48,812 nucleotides of DNA, taken from Alphaproteobacteria bacterium. Its GTDB lineage: Bacteria; Pseudomonadota; Alphaproteobacteria; DSM-16000; Inquilinaceae. Shown piece after piece: positions 36,996 to 45,729 of the stretch; the stretch's first letter is position 1; every line of letters starts with the position of its first letter. The stretch lies in the NCBI GenBank assembly GCA_028281925.1, contig JANQIX010000075.1:1-48812 (forward strand), written 5' to 3'. The notes under the pieces were generated by a model that was given only the letters and a program-made list of their open reading frames with translations, ran no database searches and had not been told where the DNA came from. A program made the position numbers and the translations under genes.

Positions 36996-37568
36996 TCAGG
37001 CGGCCACGCCGAAGACTTCGGCGGCGCTGGCACGGGGCAGCATGTCGAAGATCATGTGGATCCGGTCCTGGTCGCCGTCGTTGTAGGCCTCGTGAACCTG
37101 GTTGTTGTCGAACCACCAGAGCTCGCCTTCCCCCATGCGCACCTCTTCGTCGCCCGCCTTCAGCCACGAGCCCATGGAGGAGCGCAGCACGAAGTGGTAC
37201 CGATTGCGCACACGATAGTATTCACCGCGATCGACATGTGGATAGACGCGCCGGCCCGCCGGCAGGCAGACGACCTTGGCGCGGCCGAGCAGGCTGTCCT
37301 GCTCTTGCGCGAACTGGCTAAGGAACGCGCAGGCCACCGGGTAACTGGCCGAACCGGTCGTCCACCGGCTTTCATGGACATCCCGGTTCTTGCGCTCGCC
37401 GATGGCGGACTTGCGCACGCCCCGCAGCGGAATGGCAAGCGCCTCTCGCTGCACGGCGATCTTGTCCTGACGGCCGGTCGATGCATCCCAGGCACCGTCG
37501 ACCGAGGCGATCTCGTCAAGATAGGGCTTGGGATCAATGCCCGAATGGATACGGTTGAAATACTTCAT
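36996..37568 (-). CDS. Aspartyl/asparaginyl beta-hydroxylase domain protein
   Basis: A 190-residue iron/2-oxoglutarate oxygenase of the Asp_Arg_Hydrox family. The iron ligands H111-x-D113 (VYPHVDRGEYYRVRNRYHF) and H159 (WFDNNQVHEAYND), and the 2-oxoglutarate arginine R169 (DQDRIHMIFD) are in place. Bacterial relatives hydroxylate aspartate or asparagine in peptides and siderophore-like natural products, or act on the free amino acid. It is the first gene of the six-gene minus-strand run. A GGAGGG precedes the ATG, and direct repeats lie about 180-230 nt upstream. The target here is unknown; no precursor peptide was found. Confidence 0.88.
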   Translation of the reverse strand: MKYFNRIHSGIDPKPYLDEIASVDGAWDASTGRQDKIAVQREALAIPLRGVRKSAIGERKNRDVHESRWTTGSASYPVACAFLSQFAQEQDSLLGRAKVVCLPAGRRVYPHVDRGEYYRVRNRYHFVLRSSMGSWLKAGDEEVRMGEGELWWFDNNQVHEAYNDGDQDRIHMIFDMLPRASAAEVFGVAA

Positions 37569-37718
37569 CTGACCCTCCTGTCGCGTCGTTCGGGAGGCAC
37601 AACGTCCCGACGCGGCGTTTATTCCCGGCTCTCTTCCGGCTTTCGCGCGGGGTGCGTCGCGGGCCGGTAAGCGAGCAGTTATGGAGGGTTAGAACCGATG
37701 ACAACGAAGCCCCTACCG

Positions 37719-37724
37719 ATTTAA
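37719..37724 (-). promoter_or_regulatory. Possible -10 box of the hydroxylase operon
   Basis: On the minus strand TTAAAT lies about 19 nt downstream of the nearest in-phase half-site (37743) of the 11-nt repeat array, a position suiting a promoter activated by an upstream-bound regulator. No good -35 is seen, which is normal for such promoters. Speculative. Confidence 0.35.
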
Positions 37725-37742
37725 CGGGTTTTTGGGGACCTC

Positions 37743-37797
37743 TTCATGGGCCGTTTGGCCGCCATTCACTTGCGTTTCATCTGGCGTTCATTTTGGA
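37743..37797. promoter_or_regulatory. Array of 11-nt direct repeats, probable OmpR-family regulator sites
   Basis: On the plus strand TTCAC, TTCAT and TTCAT start at 37765, 37776 and 37787, exactly 11 nt apart, and TTCTGGCG-like tails are shared (CTTGCGT, CTGGCG, TTTGGA). Two more positions in the same phase fit less well: TTCAT at 37743 and TTTGG at 37754. Tandem half-sites with 11-nt period are the classic binding pattern of OmpR/PhoB-type winged helices, and such a regulator with its kinase is encoded in the operon downstream, so this is the likely autoregulated operator. Confidence 0.65.
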
Positions 37798-37810
37798 CGG
37801 CCTGAGCGGG

Positions 37811-39058
37811 TCAGACTGTAATCGCCTTCTCCACGAAATCGGCCGCTGCCAGTGTTGCCGCATCCGCCTTGGCCGGTCCGATGATCTGCACGCCAAGCGG
37901 CAATCCTCTGTCCGTGGCAAGCCCGGGCACATTGACCGCTGGCAGATGCAACAGCGTCCAGAGCCGGTTGAAGGCGGAGGATCCGGTGTTGGACAGGCCC
38001 TCGGGCGCTGGTCCGGGGGCGCTCGGCGCCAGGATCACGTCGACCTGATCGAACACTGCCGCCACGGCAGCGCGAGCGGTCAGCGCCGTTCTCAGCGCCA
38101 ATTTGAGGTCGCCGTCAGTGATGCGATCGCCTTCGTCGAGCAGAACTGTCAGCCGATCGCTGAGGGATGCGCGATGCTGCGTGTATTCGATGTCCAGCGC
38201 CTGTCTGGCTTCCGCCTTCAGGATCACCGCGTGCGCAGCCTGCCCGGCGGCCACCACGTCCGGAAGCTCGATCGGCTTGACCGCGGCGCCTGCACGCTCC
38301 GCCGCGCGAGCAGCGCGATCCACGGCGTCCAGCATGGCGTCGGACGCCTGCAGCCCTGCCCAGCCGCCGCAAAGGCCGATGTGCCGTGGCGCGGTGGTGT
38401 CCAAGTCCGGCACTGCATCGCCGGTCAGGCCGGCGGCTACGAACGCCACGTCGGCAACCGTTGCCGCAAAGAGGCCGACTGTATCCAGCGACGGAGCGGC
38501 CGGTTTAACGCCGCCGATCGGCAGGCGGCCGAAGGACGGCTTGTAGCCGGCGACGCCGCAGAACGCGGCCGGACGGATCATCGAACCGCCCGTCTGGGTT
38601 CCGAAGGCGAAGGCCACCATGCCGGTGGCGACCGCGGCGGCGGACCCCGACGACGACCCACCCGGCGTGCGGCTTGGGTCATGCGGATTGCGGGTCGCCG
38701 GCCCTTCCATCAGGGCGAATTCGGCAAGCGCGGTCTTCCCGATCAAGAGCGCACCGGCCGCCGTCGCCTGCCGTATCGCTGCGGCATCTTCGGACGGTGT
38801 GTGGCCGTCGTAGATGGACGATCCATGGGCCGTCGGCAGCGATGCCGTGTCGAAGTTGTCCTTCGCCGCAAAGGGTACGCAGCGCAGCGGCCCGGACGCA
38901 GCCCGTGCGGCGGCGCGGGCCGCGGAGAGATCCTGTGCCGTAAAGGCACGGATGGCCGGTTCCCTCTCCGCGATGGCCTGCTCAACCTGGCCTAGAATCT
39001 CGTCAGTACCGACGCGGCCCTCGGCGACGTCCCGCGCGATCGTCGCCGCACTCAGCAC
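37811..39058 (-). CDS. Amidase signature family hydrolase
   Basis: A 415-residue amidase with the Ser-cisSer-Lys triad: lysine in PFAAKDNFD (near 67), the glycine/serine-rich TPGGSSSGSAAAVATGM (near 132-147), and the nucleophile-containing GTQTGGSMIRPAAFCG (near 153-168). It hydrolyses amide bonds; substrates vary widely in the family. The start is a GTG, 7 nt after the ABC ATPase gene, so it is the last gene of the importer operon. Its place suggests it cleaves an imported amide or conjugate, for example releasing a carboxylate for the phosphonoacetate hydrolase encoded 8 kb away in the same regulon. That link is inference. Confidence 0.9.
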   Translation of the reverse strand: MLSAATIARDVAEGRVGTDEILGQVEQAIAEREPAIRAFTAQDLSAARAAARAASGPLRCVPFAAKDNFDTASLPTAHGSSIYDGHTPSEDAAAIRQATAAGALLIGKTALAEFALMEGPATRNPHDPSRTPGGSSSGSAAAVATGMVAFAFGTQTGGSMIRPAAFCGVAGYKPSFGRLPIGGVKPAAPSLDTVGLFAATVADVAFVAAGLTGDAVPDLDTTAPRHIGLCGGWAGLQASDAMLDAVDRAARAAERAGAAVKPIELPDVVAAGQAAHAVILKAEARQALDIEYTQHRASLSDRLTVLLDEGDRITDGDLKLALRTALTARAAVAAVFDQVDVILAPSAPGPAPEGLSNTGSSAFNRLWTLLHLPAVNVPGLATDRGLPLGVQIIGPAKADAATLAAADFVEKAITV

Positions 39059-39065
39059 CGCCGTC

Positions 39066-40673
39066 TCACGCCGCAGCCAGGCGCGGGATCGCGGAGATCA
39101 GCGAGCGGCTGTAGGGATGCTGCGGTTCCTCCAGCACCTGCTTGGTGCCCGCCCGTTCGACGATCCGTCCCTGGTGCATCACGGCGATGTCGTCGGCAAT
39201 GAACCGGATCACCTCCAGGTCGTGGCCAATGAACAGCAGCGACAGCCGGCGGCTCTTCTGCAGACGCTTCAGCAGGTCGAGAACCTGGAACTGTACGTGG
39301 ACGTCCAGGGCGGAGACGATCTCATCGCAAATCAGCAGGGTGGGCTCCGGTATCAGGGCTCGGGCGATGCACACGCGCTGTCGTTGGCCGCCGCTCAGTT
39401 GATGCGGATAGCGCGACAGCGTGTCTCCGTCCAGCCCCACCTCTTCCAGTCCGGCGACCATCCGCGCCCAAGGACCTTCGGCCGGACGAAGCGCCAGAGT
39501 GACGAACGGCTCCATCAACGCGTCGGCGACCGTCAGGCGCGGATTGAGCGACCCATAGGGATTCTGAAGCACGATCTGGCAGTGACGACGGAAGGCGCGC
39601 GGCTGCCGCCACCGGTCTGCCGCAAGGGAGCGGCCGAGCAAACGGATGTCTCCCCCGCTCGGCCGGACAAGGCCGACCACGGCTTTGCCGATGGTGCTCT
39701 TGCCGCTGCCGGACTCGCCTACCAGGCCCATCGTCCTGCCGCCGGCCAGCGTCAGCGAAACGCCATCGACAGCGCGGACCTTGGCCGTGCGCAGCCCCCT
39801 GCCTGCATAGTCGACCGTTAAGCCATCGAGGTGCAGGATCGGTTCGGGAGCCGCGTCGCCATGCCCGGTGTCGGTTTCCGACTCATGAAGACGCCTGCGC
39901 GCAGCGATTAACACCTGCGCGTATTGGCTGCGGGGCCTAGTCAGGACTTGCTGCATCGGACCGTCTTCCACCATTCGGCCCCGGCGCATGACCAGAACGT
40001 CATGGGCCATGGAAGAGACAACGGCCAGATCGTGCGAGATGAAGACCATGGCCAGGCCGCGGTGCTCTTGCAGCTCGCGCAGCAGCGTCAGGATCTGCGC
40101 CTGCACCGTCACATCCAGGGCCGTGGTCGGCTCGTCGGCAACCAGCACCTCCGGGTTTCCGGCCAGTGCCATGGCGAGCATCACCCGCTGCTGCTGGCCA
40201 CCTGACAGCTCGTGCGGATAGCGCCGGCCGATGCGATCCGGCTCCGGCAGCCCCACCTCGGCAAACAGCCCCTCCACCTGTGTATGGACCCTTATGTCGG
40301 GTCGGGCAGCGTGGCGGCGGACCGCCTCGCCCACCTGCCGGCCCACCGGCAGTAGAGGGTGAAGGCAGGCCATCGGCTCCTGAAACACAATGGCGAGCGC
40401 GCCGCCCCGTAGGGCACGCATGCGATCCTCGGGCAAGGTCAGCAGATCCTGGCCGCGATAGAAGATGCGGCTGGCATCGTCGACCTCGGCCGCCGCCGGC
40501 AGCAGCCGCAAGAGCGCAAGGCCAGTCAGCGATTTGCCCGAACCGGATTCGCCAACGATGCCAAGGGTCCGGCCTGCCTCCAACTGCCACGTGACATCGT
40601 CCACCGCCCGTATGCTGCCCGCCGCGCCGGGGAAGGAGATGCCGAGACGCCGTACATCCAAAAGGGGGGCCAT
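39066..40673 (-). CDS. Fused ABC transporter ATPase (two domains, oligopeptide/dipeptide type)
   Basis: A 535-residue protein joining two peptide-importer ATPases (DppD- and DppF-like, as in GsiA/YejF). The first domain has Walker [12 protein letters not shown], signature LSGGQQQR and Walker [15 protein letters not shown]; the second has [21 protein letters not shown] and [16 protein letters not shown]. Each carries the H-switch (SHD, GHD). Note the second Walker B ends DEIVSALD, with Ile where Pro is usual, as in other DppF-type proteins. It sits 10 nt after the DppB-like permease and 7 nt before the amidase. Confidence 0.94.
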   Translation of the reverse strand: MAPLLDVRRLGISFPGAAGSIRAVDDVTWQLEAGRTLGIVGESGSGKSLTGLALLRLLPAAAEVDDASRIFYRGQDLLTLPEDRMRALRGGALAIVFQEPMACLHPLLPVGRQVGEAVRRHAARPDIRVHTQVEGLFAEVGLPEPDRIGRRYPHELSGGQQQRVMLAMALAGNPEVLVADEPTTALDVTVQAQILTLLRELQEHRGLAMVFISHDLAVVSSMAHDVLVMRRGRMVEDGPMQQVLTRPRSQYAQVLIAARRRLHESETDTGHGDAAPEPILHLDGLTVDYAGRGLRTAKVRAVDGVSLTLAGGRTMGLVGESGSGKSTIGKAVVGLVRPSGGDIRLLGRSLAADRWRQPRAFRRHCQIVLQNPYGSLNPRLTVADALMEPFVTLALRPAEGPWARMVAGLEEVGLDGDTLSRYPHQLSGGQRQRVCIARALIPEPTLLICDEIVSALDVHVQFQVLDLLKRLQKSRRLSLLFIGHDLEVIRFIADDIAVMHQGRIVERAGTKQVLEEPQHPYSRSLISAIPRLAAA

Positions 40674-40683
40674 TGCGCCTCGC

Positions 40684-41595
40684 TCACCGTTCGGGGCGTG
40701 GATCGATCAGGCGATGGGCCAAATCGGTCGCGAAGTTGATCAGGATGACGGACACCGCAAGGAACAGCACGACCGCCTGGATCAGCGGATAGTCGCGACC
40801 GTTGATGGCGTTGAAGGCAAGGCTGCCGACCCCTGGCAGGCCGAACAGGACCTCCATGGTCAGCGCCCCGCCGATGAACGACGCAGCGATCAGCCCTGTC
40901 ATGGCCAGCAGCACCGGGGCCGCCGCCGGCAGCACATGGACTATGACGATACGCAAAGGGTGCAGGCCCTTGGCCCGGGCGGTGCGCACATAGGCAGCCG
41001 TGCCCAGTTCCTTCATCTCCTCATGCAGGGGCTTGACGATCTGCCCGGCCGCATCGACGCCCAGAATGATCACCGGCACGAGGAAGTTGCCGAGCACCGG
41101 CAGCCATCCGAGCCAGAGCGAGAAGACCAGGATGCCGACAAGTCCGGCGCAGAACGTCGGCACGGAAATCGACCAGATGTTGAGCGCGTCGACCAGCGAG
41201 ACGAAGACCGACTGCGGCCTGAGCGTTGCCAGCAGCGACACCGACACCGCGAGCACAAAGCCCAGCAGCAGGCTTGCTGCGGCAAGCCGCAACGTCACCG
41301 GGATCGCGTGCCACAAGAGATCGGCGGCCGGCACCCGGAAGCGAAGCGACTCCCCAAAGTCGCCCTGCAGCACGCCGATGCACCACGCGCGGAACTGGTC
41401 GAACCACGAGACGGTGAGGCCCAGATTGGCCCGCAGCGCCTCAGCCTGCGCATCCGTCAGCCCGCCTTCGATCGCCAGCACGTCGACCACGTCGCCCGGC
41501 ACGACCCGCACCAATAGGAAGACGAGGATGGTGATCCCGGCGATCAACGTCGCCGCACGGGTCAGGTGCCAGAGCACGGTCAGGACGGTCGTCAT
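40684..41595 (-). CDS. ABC transporter permease, DppB-like
   Basis: A 303-residue inner-membrane permease of the peptide/nickel/opine family. Six hydrophobic segments are visible, starting with TRAATLIAGITILVFLLVRVVPGD, the typical DppB opening. The EAA-type loop reads EEMKELGTAAYVRTARAKGLHPLRIVIVHVLPAAAPVL, the segment that contacts the ATPase. Start overlaps the DppC-like gene by 4 nt (ATGA). Confidence 0.93.
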   Translation of the reverse strand: MTTVLTVLWHLTRAATLIAGITILVFLLVRVVPGDVVDVLAIEGGLTDAQAEALRANLGLTVSWFDQFRAWCIGVLQGDFGESLRFRVPAADLLWHAIPVTLRLAAASLLLGFVLAVSVSLLATLRPQSVFVSLVDALNIWSISVPTFCAGLVGILVFSLWLGWLPVLGNFLVPVIILGVDAAGQIVKPLHEEMKELGTAAYVRTARAKGLHPLRIVIVHVLPAAAPVLLAMTGLIAASFIGGALTMEVLFGLPGVGSLAFNAINGRDYPLIQAVVLFLAVSVILINFATDLAHRLIDPRPER

Positions 41596-42524
41596 CGGTC
41601 GGTCTTCCGCCGCCGCTCATCGGCGCGCAACGGATCGACCCGTGCCCGCAGATGATTGCCCAGCAGAGCCAGCGCCAGCGTCAATGTCGACAGCGCCAAG
41701 ACGGGGATCAGCACGGCGTGCGGCGCGCGCTCGAATAGCGGCGTGCCGTCGGCGATCATGCGCCCCCAGGTCGGCGTGTCCGGCGACACGCCGAGGCCGA
41801 GGAAGCTCAGCACGGATTCCGTAACGATGCAGCGCGGCAGGATCACGGCCACCAGCGTGATCACGGCGCCGATGATGTTGGGCAGGGCATGCCGGTAGAG
41901 GATGCGCAGCCGCCCCGCCCCGAATGTGCGCGCCACGGTGATGTAGTCCGCCGCCATTTCCCGCATCCAGGCGGCGCGGGCGACATACGCGAAGAAGGGG
42001 GCAAAGGCGATGCCGAGCGCGATCATCACCGACGATATCGCCGGCCCCAGCGCCACGATCAGGATCAGCGCCAGCAGCACGTCCGGCAGGGCGCGGATGA
42101 AATCGATCAGCCCGTAGACGGGAACGGACAGCCACTGGCCGACGGCCAGCGCCGTCAGGCCGAGAACGGCGCCGAACACGAGCGCACTGACCACGCCGCC
42201 CAGCCCGACCATCAGGGTCAGCTTGGCGCCATAGAGCAGTCGGGCCAAGACATCGCGGCCGAAATTGTCCGTGCCGGCCAGATGCTCCAGGCTTGGCGGC
42301 ACATTGCGGTTCAGCAGATCCTGCTCGAACGGATCCTGCGGAATCAGCACGGACCCGAGCGCCACAGCCGCCAGGAAGACGGCAAGAACCACGAGGCTGA
42401 ACAGCAGCGTCGCAGGCAGCCGGCGGATGGTGTCCATCCCCCGCCCGCCGCGCCGGATGCGGTCCGAACCGGTATCGCCGGTCCGGACCGCCGGGTCGTC
42501 CACAGGTTCGGACGACGTGGCCAT
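41592..42524 (-). CDS. ABC transporter permease, DppC-like
   Basis: A 310-residue second permease of the importer. After a cytoplasmic N-terminal tail of about 30 residues, helices follow at LLFSLVVLAVFLAAVALGS and onward. Family motifs are HLAGTDNFGRDVLARLLYGAKLTL and the ATPase loop AAWMREMAADYITVARTFGAGRLRILYRHALPN, and FLGLGVSPDTPTWGRMIADG near the end. The ATG overlaps the stop of the binding-protein gene (TAATG), so the two are coupled. An internal ATG 30 codons downstream is an alternative start but would remove the tail usual in DppC proteins. Confidence 0.92.
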   Translation of the reverse strand: MATSSEPVDDPAVRTGDTGSDRIRRGGRGMDTIRRLPATLLFSLVVLAVFLAAVALGSVLIPQDPFEQDLLNRNVPPSLEHLAGTDNFGRDVLARLLYGAKLTLMVGLGGVVSALVFGAVLGLTALAVGQWLSVPVYGLIDFIRALPDVLLALILIVALGPAISSVMIALGIAFAPFFAYVARAAWMREMAADYITVARTFGAGRLRILYRHALPNIIGAVITLVAVILPRCIVTESVLSFLGLGVSPDTPTWGRMIADGTPLFERAPHAVLIPVLALSTLTLALALLGNHLRARVDPLRADERRRKTDR

Positions 42525-44083
42525 TACTCGGCCAGCCAGGCGTGGGCGAGGCCGCCGCCGGCGTAGTGGGGACCGAAGGTGAAGCCGAACTCGAACCCTA
42601 GGACCTCGTTGCGCACGCCGAAGAGGGTCGGCGCGTGGCCGGTCACGACGGTCCAGTAGTTGTCCATGACCATCTGCCAGGCATCGAGGTAGTGCTGGCG
42701 GCGGCGCTCCGGATCGGCCTCGGCCACGGCGGCGGAGACCAGCCGGTCATACTCCTCGTCCTGTACACCGCCCCACAGCACCGGGTTGGGGCCGTCCGAC
42801 ATCATGCGGACAAAGCGCAGGAACACGTCGGCCCGCGGCCCCGACGCCATCGGCGCCAGGTCCCAGTCGTACTGCCCCAGGCGCTGCTGTGCGCCGAGGT
42901 CATCCAGGGCCGCATGCTCGATCTCGAAACCCAGCTCGCGAACCATCTGCACCGCAACCTCGGCATAGGGTCGCTGCCAAGAGACGACCTGCAGCGTGAC
43001 CGCCGACGGGTCCACCCCCTCCTCCTCCAGGATCTGCCGGGCCAGCTCCAGGTTCGGGGCGGCGTGAGCATCGCCCTCGTGCAGCGCCTCGTCGAAATGG
43101 AAGTTGCCGGGGATCACCATCTGGTTGGTCACGATCCCCTGCTCGCCAGCGATGAAGTCCATGTAGGCAGACTTGTCGAGCGCATAGGTAATCGCCTCGC
43201 GCACACGGACATTGTCCAGAGGCGGATTGGGCGACCGGTTGTTGAACGACCAGAAGAACCAAGTCGTGTCCTTCAGGTTCTGGATCGCGATGTTGCCGTC
43301 AGCCTCCACCATCGGAAGCTGGTCGCGCGAGACGCGGCCGATATGGAGGTCACCCGAGCGCAGCGCCAGGCTCTGGTCCGCACCGTCGTGCAGGTCGAAC
43401 TCCACAGCGTCGAGATACGGGCGGTCACCGTCCCAATAGCCTTCGAACGCCGGCGCCATCAGGCTGACATTCGGGGTCCACTCCCCGAAAGTGAACGGGC
43501 CCGTGCCGATCGGCTGCGTGATCGTCTCGTCCCAGCCGGGGGAGTTGGGAGAGAGGATCCAGAGCTCGGAGATCAGGTTCAGGAACGGCGCATAGGGTGC
43601 GTTCATGGTGACGACGAAGGTGTTGTCGTCCGGCGCCTCGAAGGTCTCGGTGAACTGCATTGCGCTGGCCAGCCAGCCGCCTTCCACATTCTGGCGCACG
43701 CGCTCGAAGTTCGCCCGCACCTCCTCCGCCGTCAGGCTGTCGCCGTTGTGGAAGGTGACCCCATCGCGGATGCGGAATGTGTAGGACAGGCCGTCATCGG
43801 AGACATCGAAGCTCTCGGCCAGCCAGGGCACAGCGCTGCCGTCGGGCGCGATGCTGGTCAGCGCCTCCACATAGACCTGCTGGACACCGATGGAGCCGGT
43901 ATGGCGATGGGGGTCGGCCGTGTCGAGGCCGAGCGTGGCGATCCGCAGCACGCCGCCGCGCACGGGCTCGTCCGCCGCCGCGCCGGTCGGCAACACGATG
44001 GCCGTGGATGCCAGTAACAGGGCCGTACTGGCGGCGAGCAGAGTTCGCCGGCCGATCTCATAAGGGTTGATCATCGCCTTCAC
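42524..44083 (-). CDS. ABC transporter substrate-binding protein, family 5 (DppA-like)
   Basis: A 519-residue periplasmic binding protein of the peptide/opine class (SBP_bac_5). The N-terminus PYEIGRRTLLAAS followed by a hydrophobic stretch looks like a signal peptide with twin arginines, possibly Tat-dependent, cleaved near AAADEPVRGG. Family segments are WLAESFDVSDDGLSYTFRIRDGVTFHNGDSLTAEEVRANFER and NVRVREAITYALDKSAYMD. It is the first gene of the SBP-permease-permease-ATPase-amidase operon. Two TGTGA-type dyads lie 70-190 nt upstream. The ligand is unknown; the regulon suggests a phosphonate- or amide-containing small molecule. Confidence 0.93.
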   Translation of the reverse strand: MKAMINPYEIGRRTLLAASTALLLASTAIVLPTGAAADEPVRGGVLRIATLGLDTADPHRHTGSIGVQQVYVEALTSIAPDGSAVPWLAESFDVSDDGLSYTFRIRDGVTFHNGDSLTAEEVRANFERVRQNVEGGWLASAMQFTETFEAPDDNTFVVTMNAPYAPFLNLISELWILSPNSPGWDETITQPIGTGPFTFGEWTPNVSLMAPAFEGYWDGDRPYLDAVEFDLHDGADQSLALRSGDLHIGRVSRDQLPMVEADGNIAIQNLKDTTWFFWSFNNRSPNPPLDNVRVREAITYALDKSAYMDFIAGEQGIVTNQMVIPGNFHFDEALHEGDAHAAPNLELARQILEEEGVDPSAVTLQVVSWQRPYAEVAVQMVRELGFEIEHAALDDLGAQQRLGQYDWDLAPMASGPRADVFLRFVRMMSDGPNPVLWGGVQDEEYDRLVSAAVAEADPERRRQHYLDAWQMVMDNYWTVVTGHAPTLFGVRNEVLGFEFGFTFGPHYAGGGLAHAWLAE

Positions 44084-44154
44084 TCCTCATCCTCGTGGTC
44101 TTGCAAGACTGGGCTTGTGGTGATCCGCAACGGGCCGGAGGGCGGTGCGCTACA

Positions 44155-44171
44155 TGTGAACGGATCTCACA
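44155..44171. promoter_or_regulatory. Second operator-like dyad upstream of the importer operon
   Basis: TGTGAA-CGGAT-CTCACA has the same arm sequence and spacing as the palindrome at 44260-44276, except one base in the left arm (A for G). It starts 105 nt away from that site, about ten helical turns, so the two could be bridged by one tetramer. Confidence 0.55.
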
Positions 44172-44233
44172 GATGACAGAGCGACCCGCGTCCGTTCGGA
44201 AGTGAGGCCAGTGTCGCCGCAGCGCGATCAACA

Positions 44234-44277
44234 GGTAAATGGAGATTAAGTCTGCCTCGTGTGAGCAAATCTCACAC
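44234..44277. promoter_or_regulatory. LysR-type operator block before the importer operon
   Basis: GGTAAATGGAG at 44234-44244 is followed by a perfect dyad GTGTGAG-CAAAT-CTCACAC at 44259-44277. The same two-part block, with the same 26-nt distance from GGTAAATGGAG to TGTGAG, occurs at 47117-47159 in front of the LysR gene and phnA. It is therefore the best candidate site for that LysR protein, controlling the importer. Confidence 0.75.
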
Positions 44278-44466
44278 GCAGGCTAACTGTCATTAAATTG
44301 TCAAAAAGTATTATTGCCAAATTAGCGCCGACGCACACTGAAATGACTACATTGACGCATCTGCAGAATGAAGAAGAGGCCAATTGGCATTTCATTACTG
44401 GGTGATAGCCATCACCCCCATAGAGGTTTTGCTCTTGAGAGATCCAGACTACTCGCAGACCCTGGC
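44278..44466. other. AT-rich intergenic segment between the importer and hydrolase genes
   Basis: This holds an AT-rich stretch (44,282-44,330) and, at 44400-44417, a hairpin GGGTGAT-AGCC-ATCACCC without a T-run just beyond the minus-strand hydrolase gene. No coding frame is convincing. With 44084-44233 it forms the whole 383-nt space between the two gene groups. Confidence 0.5.
44400..44417 (-). terminator. Possible transcript-end hairpin after the second hydrolase gene
   Basis: A perfect seven-pair stem with a 4-nt loop (GGGTGAT / ATCACCC) lies 50 nt beyond the stop of the minus-strand hydrolase gene. Only a weak T content follows, so it may stabilise the 3' end rather than terminate. Confidence 0.4.
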
Positions 44467-45729
44467 CTATTGCAGCGGTCGGCCGTCCATGCCGTCATGC
44501 GGCAGGCCGAGATGGGCGAGAACCGTGGGCGCCACATCGACCGGCGAGGTGTCAACCGGCTGGGAGAAGCCGGCGCCAAAGCCCGCGCCTGAGACCATCA
44601 GAACGGGCGCCTGCTCATAAGTGCCTAGACCACCGTGCTGGCCGCAGCCGACCGGAACGGCTTTGCCTGACGGCGCTGCCGCGATCAGGCTCTTGCCCGG
44701 AATGCCGAACGCATTCGGGTCGGCATCGGACCGCATGGTGACTGCGATCGTTAGGCGATGAGCCCCATCCTGGCCCACGCTTGTCAGGTCGTCCGCGGCG
44801 ATGACCCGGTCGGTCCAGGGGCAAGAGGACAGGAAGCCGGCGATCTCAGCCGCCCGGTGGCAATGCTCAGGGTCGAGATAGATCAGGGCGGCCGTGCCGT
44901 TGGCGGCGACCGTGACATCGTCCGACGCGTCGTCCGCCTTCAGGCGGGCAGCAACCAGTTCCGCCGATATGTCGATCGCGCCGGCCACCGTCTGGTGCCC
45001 GTGGTCCGAGCCGACGATCAGCAGCGCATCGTCGCCCTGGTCGCGCAGCCGCTCAACGGCGCCGACTACCCAGGCAGCATGGCGGTCGGCCTCTGCCAGC
45101 GCAGCGAGATGGGACGGTGAACCGAGCGGCACGGCGTGCTGGGTCGTGTCCGGGTGGCCCAGCCACAGCATCGCGACCGCCGGCCGACGGCGGCGCAGCA
45201 CCTCGTCGATGAACCTCTCCGTCATCGCTCGGTCGCCGTCGAGGCCGGGGCCGATGGCCAGGTGGTCGGCGTCGCCCACCGGCACCCGGCCGGGCCCGAA
45301 GCTGCCGGCACGGTGGTAGACATGGCCGTGCCCGTCCGGGTCGTGCGCATAGGCGGCACCGGGTGAGACGTTGGAGAAGAGGATCAGGCCGCCGACCTCC
45401 CGCACCCTCTCCGCAAGCGTCGGTTCGCCAAGGGCACGGCCCGTGACGCGCCGTTTGTGCTGCAGGAAGTCCGGATGGCCGGCATCGTGCACCACCAGGC
45501 GGTCCTGTTCGACCAGCGCCATAGTATTGCCCGCCAGCCCATGGCGGGCCGGATAGCATCCGGTCGCCATCGAGGCCGAGGCCACCCGCGTGGTCGACGG
45601 AAAGACCGATCGGTGATGGGGAAACCAGACGGCGGACTGGGCGAACGCGGCCAGATGGGGCGTATGGGCGGCATTCACCATGTCGCGGCGTAGACCATCC
45701 AGGATGACGATCACGGCCCGGCGCATCAT
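44467..45729 (-). CDS. Alkaline-phosphatase-superfamily hydrolase (nucleotide pyrophosphatase/phosphodiesterase-like)
   Basis: A 420-residue metal-dependent hydrolase of the alkaline-phosphatase superfamily. Metal-ligand and nucleophile positions can be read: D11 in VIVILDGLRRD, the nucleophile threonine in FPSTTRVASAS (T46 or T47), D194 and H198 in LGHPDTTQH, D242-H243 in VGSDHGHQ, and a late His in CGQHGGLGT. It is related to but clearly different from the phosphonoacetate hydrolase encoded immediately upstream, whose stop it overlaps (ATGA at 45726-45729). It could hydrolyse a phosphate or phosphonate ester, releasing the free phosphonate for that enzyme. Cytosolic as far as can be seen: no signal peptide. 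Confidence 0.85.
   Translation of the reverse strand: MMRRAVIVILDGLRRDMVNAAHTPHLAAFAQSAVWFPHHRSVFPSTTRVASASMATGCYPARHGLAGNTMALVEQDRLVVHDAGHPDFLQHKRRVTGRALGEPTLAERVREVGGLILFSNVSPGAAYAHDPDGHGHVYHRAGSFGPGRVPVGDADHLAIGPGLDGDRAMTERFIDEVLRRRRPAVAMLWLGHPDTTQHAVPLGSPSHLAALAEADRHAAWVVGAVERLRDQGDDALLIVGSDHGHQTVAGAIDISAELVAARLKADDASDDVTVAANGTAALIYLDPEHCHRAAEIAGFLSSCPWTDRVIAADDLTSVGQDGAHRLTIAVTMRSDADPNAFGIPGKSLIAAAPSGKAVPVGCGQHGGLGTYEQAPVLMVSGAGFGAGFSQPVDTSPVDVAPTVLAHLGLPHDGMDGRPLQ

Noticed and set aside
37569..37810. A precursor peptide gene for the hydroxylase operon
   Set aside because: No short minus-strand frame with a ribosome site and a leader/core look was found; only regulatory-looking repeats are visible.
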